From the NCBI GenBank assembly GCA_045604705.1, contig JAZUOO010000050.1, positions 1 through 15,151 on the forward strand: 15,151 nucleotides of DNA. The letters are read 5' to 3'. Positions 13,172 to 15,151 of this stretch are shown here, in pieces. Every line of letters starts with the position of its first letter. Position 1 is the first letter of the stretch. This stretch comes from SIG622 sp045604705. GTDB lineage: Bacteria; Bacillota; Clostridia; Oscillospirales; CAG-382. The position numbers and the translations under genes are program-made. A model generated the notes under the pieces. That model was not told the DNA's origin and ran no database searches. It worked only from the letters and a program-made list of their open reading frames with translations.

Positions 13172-15151
13172 TTATGCCGCCGCATTCATATTAATACTCT
13201 CAATAACTCTGCGTATACCTGCCCATACAGAAAGGTCCGCAAATATTTCAACAATACTACCTTTATCAGTAAACGGAGCCTCTCGCAGAACAGACAAATC
13301 CTTCATCATTCCGTTGTGTACAATATATTCAACAATCTGGTTTACAAAATAAATCTGTCTTGCATCAAGATTGGTATTGCCGAGGAACTCGGCGAATGCT
13401 TCTTTCGCAGCATTCATATCAAGCCCTACCACTTCACGAACAAATTCACCAAGCGGTTTTTCGCCATACTCTGCTGCGTATTCGTCTTTCGTACCAACCT
13501 CGCTCCATAAAATCTTTTCAAGCTCTACTACATCATCTTTAGCAAGCGGTATATTACCTTTTAACTTAGCAATTACGCTGTTATCTTGATGCTGTCTTAC
13601 ATAATATTCCGCTTTTGCTCTGTAATTTTTAAGGTCATCACTTTCAAGTTCAGACTCTTTCCACTCTGTTGAAAGAATATCATCGCCAAAATTGGTGTCA
13701 TATCTCAAAACATTGTGTGGAATGTACTTCATCAAATTACGAAGCGACTTACGGATATGTTCAAATTCGTTGATTCCGCAATTATCAAGATAATCCGTAT
13801 GTAAAATTTTGTTGATAAGCTCTGTTTTTGCCGTGATTTCAGGAATGTTTGCAACACTTGCAATTCCCTTAACCTTTTTGAACAAATCGCTTCTGAGCCT
13901 GCCATATCCTTTAGCCGCAAGATAAGCAAGTTCAATTCCATACAAGAGAGCATCAAATCTGACAGCGCTCGCTTCATCCTCGTCAGGAATGATGAGGGGC
14001 GAAAGCTCTTCTTTGATAATAAGCGTATCTTCATATGTAAGTGATACGAAATTTTCTTCGTTTGCATATAATTCAACGTATTTAAGGTGTTGTTTTACTG
14101 CAAAATTATCCTTGTTAAGCTGACGAACTTTTGCTACCATTTCAGCAACCAAACTCCTGCGGAATGCGATTAAATCATCGGTTTGGTAAGCAATATCCTG
14201 AAGTTTATAAACAATCTGCGCTTTCAGATTAAATATTGCCCCCTGCAGTGCTATCTGGTTGGCTGTAGGCTTTCCCTGATTCATTCTGAAAAACTCAAAG
14301 TTGCCACAAAAATCAAAAATATAGAATTTGTTTTTGTTTTCCCCATCCAAAAGTCCGGGGCAAAGACGTGTGCCACGCCCTATCATCTGCCAGAATTTCG
14401 CCTTACTCATAACCTTCTTAAAAAATACAAGGTTCAAAACCTCCGGCACGTCGATACCGGTATCAAACATATCAACAGATATTGCAATCTGCGGCAACTT
14501 TTTCGGGTCAGAAAATTCGTCAATAAGACTCTGTGCATAGTTAATCTTATTGTCAATTACCTTTGCAAAGCCATTGAGATGCGGGTATTCTGAATTGAAA
14601 ACCTCAAGTATTTTCTCTGCGTGCAGATGGTTTTTTGCAAATATAATTGTTTTGCCAATCTTTTCGCCATATTCAATTTTAATTCCGTCGGACATCAATG
14701 TATTCAAAACCTGGCGTATTGTATCACGGTTAAAAATCCACTCGTTGAGTGCGGAAGAGCTGATTCTTTCAGGAATCTCTCCGTTTTCGTCCTCGAAAAG
14801 ATTTTCATATTCTTCCTTTTCTTCTTGTGTTAAATCTTCGTACGTAATACCTTGCTCTATGAATTTCAGTTTTGTTTCTACTGACATATAGTCAACAAGA
14901 TAACCGTCCTTTACCGCCTGCGCAAGTTCATAGCCATAGGTAGGAACACCGCTTTCAAGTTCGAAAATTTCATATGTGTTCTTATCAATTTCATCTTTTG
15001 GCGTAGCAGTAAGACCAACAAGCGGGGCATCGAAGTAATTAAAAATGTCTCTGTATTTGTTGTAAATAGAACGGTGTGCTTCGTCACAGACGAGCAGGTC
15101 AAAGTGACCACTTGTGAAAAGCTTTCCTTCGCTGTCTTTTACCTCATCTAT
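13172..15151 (-). CDS. hsdR: Type I restriction enzyme R subunit (EcoEI-like), 3' part, cut by window edge
   Basis: The frame is open from the right edge without interruption, giving the last 659 residues of a type I restriction endonuclease motor subunit. HsdR translocates DNA with ATP after HsdM/HsdS recognise an unmodified site, then cleaves it. Visible helicase motifs, counted from the edge, are DEAH at 23-26 (in LLVCDEAHRS), LTATP at 47-51 (motif III), ISVDMFDTGIDVPE at about 224-237 (motif V) and QMIGRGTR at about 255-262 (motif VI). The remaining ~390 residues match the C-terminal region typical of the EcoEI-type R subunits, which contacts the methylase complex. The nuclease domain and Walker A lie outside the window. 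The ATG at 14887 is internal, not the start. Its 3' end converges with the Fic gene. hsdM and hsdS are expected to the right. Confidence 0.93.
   Translation of the reverse strand: MDEVKDSEGKLFTSGHFDLLVCDEAHRSIYNKYRDIFNYFDAPLVGLTATPKDEIDKNTYEIFELESGVPTYGYELAQAVKDGYLVDYMSVETKLKFIEQGITYEDLTQEEKEEYENLFEDENGEIPERISSSALNEWIFNRDTIRQVLNTLMSDGIKIEYGEKIGKTIIFAKNHLHAEKILEVFNSEYPHLNGFAKVIDNKINYAQSLIDEFSDPKKLPQIAISVDMFDTGIDVPEVLNLVFFKKVMSKAKFWQMIGRGTRLCPGLLDGENKNKFYIFDFCGNFEFFRMNQGKPTANQIALQGAIFNLKAQIVYKLQDIAYQTDDLIAFRRSLVAEMVAKVRQLNKDNFAVKQHLKYVELYANEENFVSLTYEDTLIIKEELSPLIIPDEDEASAVRFDALLYGIELAYLAAKGYGRLRSDLFKKVKGIASVANIPEITAKTELINKILHTDYLDNCGINEFEHIRKSLRNLMKYIPHNVLRYDTNFGDDILSTEWKESELESDDLKNYRAKAEYYVRQHQDNSVIAKLKGNIPLAKDDVVELEKILWSEVGTKDEYAAEYGEKPLGEFVREVVGLDMNAAKEAFAEFLGNTNLDARQIYFVNQIVEYIVHNGMMKDLSVLREAPFTDKGSIVEIFADLSVWAGIRRVIESINMNAAA

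Noticed and set aside
14887..14889. ATG at 14887 as the start of the restriction gene
   Set aside because: The same frame continues without a stop to the window edge and encodes the DEAH and TATP helicase motifs, so this Met is internal.
14911..15111. A 66-aa open frame on the minus strand
   Set aside because: It overlaps hsdR in a different frame; the hsdR frame has clear helicase motifs here.

Overview
The window looks like a chromosomal segment of a low-to-moderate GC Firmicute of class Clostridia, most likely an Oscillospiraceae/Ruminococcaceae-type bacterium. This is inferred from strong AGGAGG-type ribosome binding sites, sigma-A promoters (TTGACA-17-TATAAT type), a sporulation regulator remnant (SpoVT), a Gram-positive style lipoprotein and a clostridial large serine recombinase. 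The species cannot be named from the sequence alone.

Layout. Positions 1-110 are a repeat-rich gene end. Positions 111-5391 look like ordinary chromosome: an ABC exporter with an unusual N-terminal zinc-ribbon extension (-), a CapA-type lipoprotein (-) and, divergently from a promoter carrying a 10-bp palindrome, a small membrane-anchored protein and a GNAT acetyltransferase (+). Two terminators at 5398-5519 close that block. From about 5563 the region becomes accessory. It holds a spoVT gene that has lost exactly its 5' end (about the first 27 codons, the DNA-binding half of the AbrB domain). Butting against it are a membrane-linked HIRAN-domain gene, a low-molecular-weight tyrosine phosphatase broken by a one-base G-run change, two unrecognised genes, a large serine recombinase with two small genes upstream, and a 5'-truncated phage-type replication gene whose product ends in an SSB-like tail. 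After these come a Fic-domain gene with a well-marked operator/promoter and, convergent with it, the 3' part of a type I restriction subunit gene (hsdR) that runs off the right edge.

How it fits together. The Fic and HsdR genes form a defence-type neighbourhood. The serine recombinase plus two truncated genes (spoVT, rep) mark the stretch from about 6.04 kb rightward as recombined or mobile DNA. The most interesting hypothesis is that it is, or derives from, an element that interrupted spoVT, by analogy with the skin element in sigK. The 5' piece of spoVT is not in this window, so this remains a testable inference. No tRNA, rRNA, CRISPR array or riboswitch was recognised.
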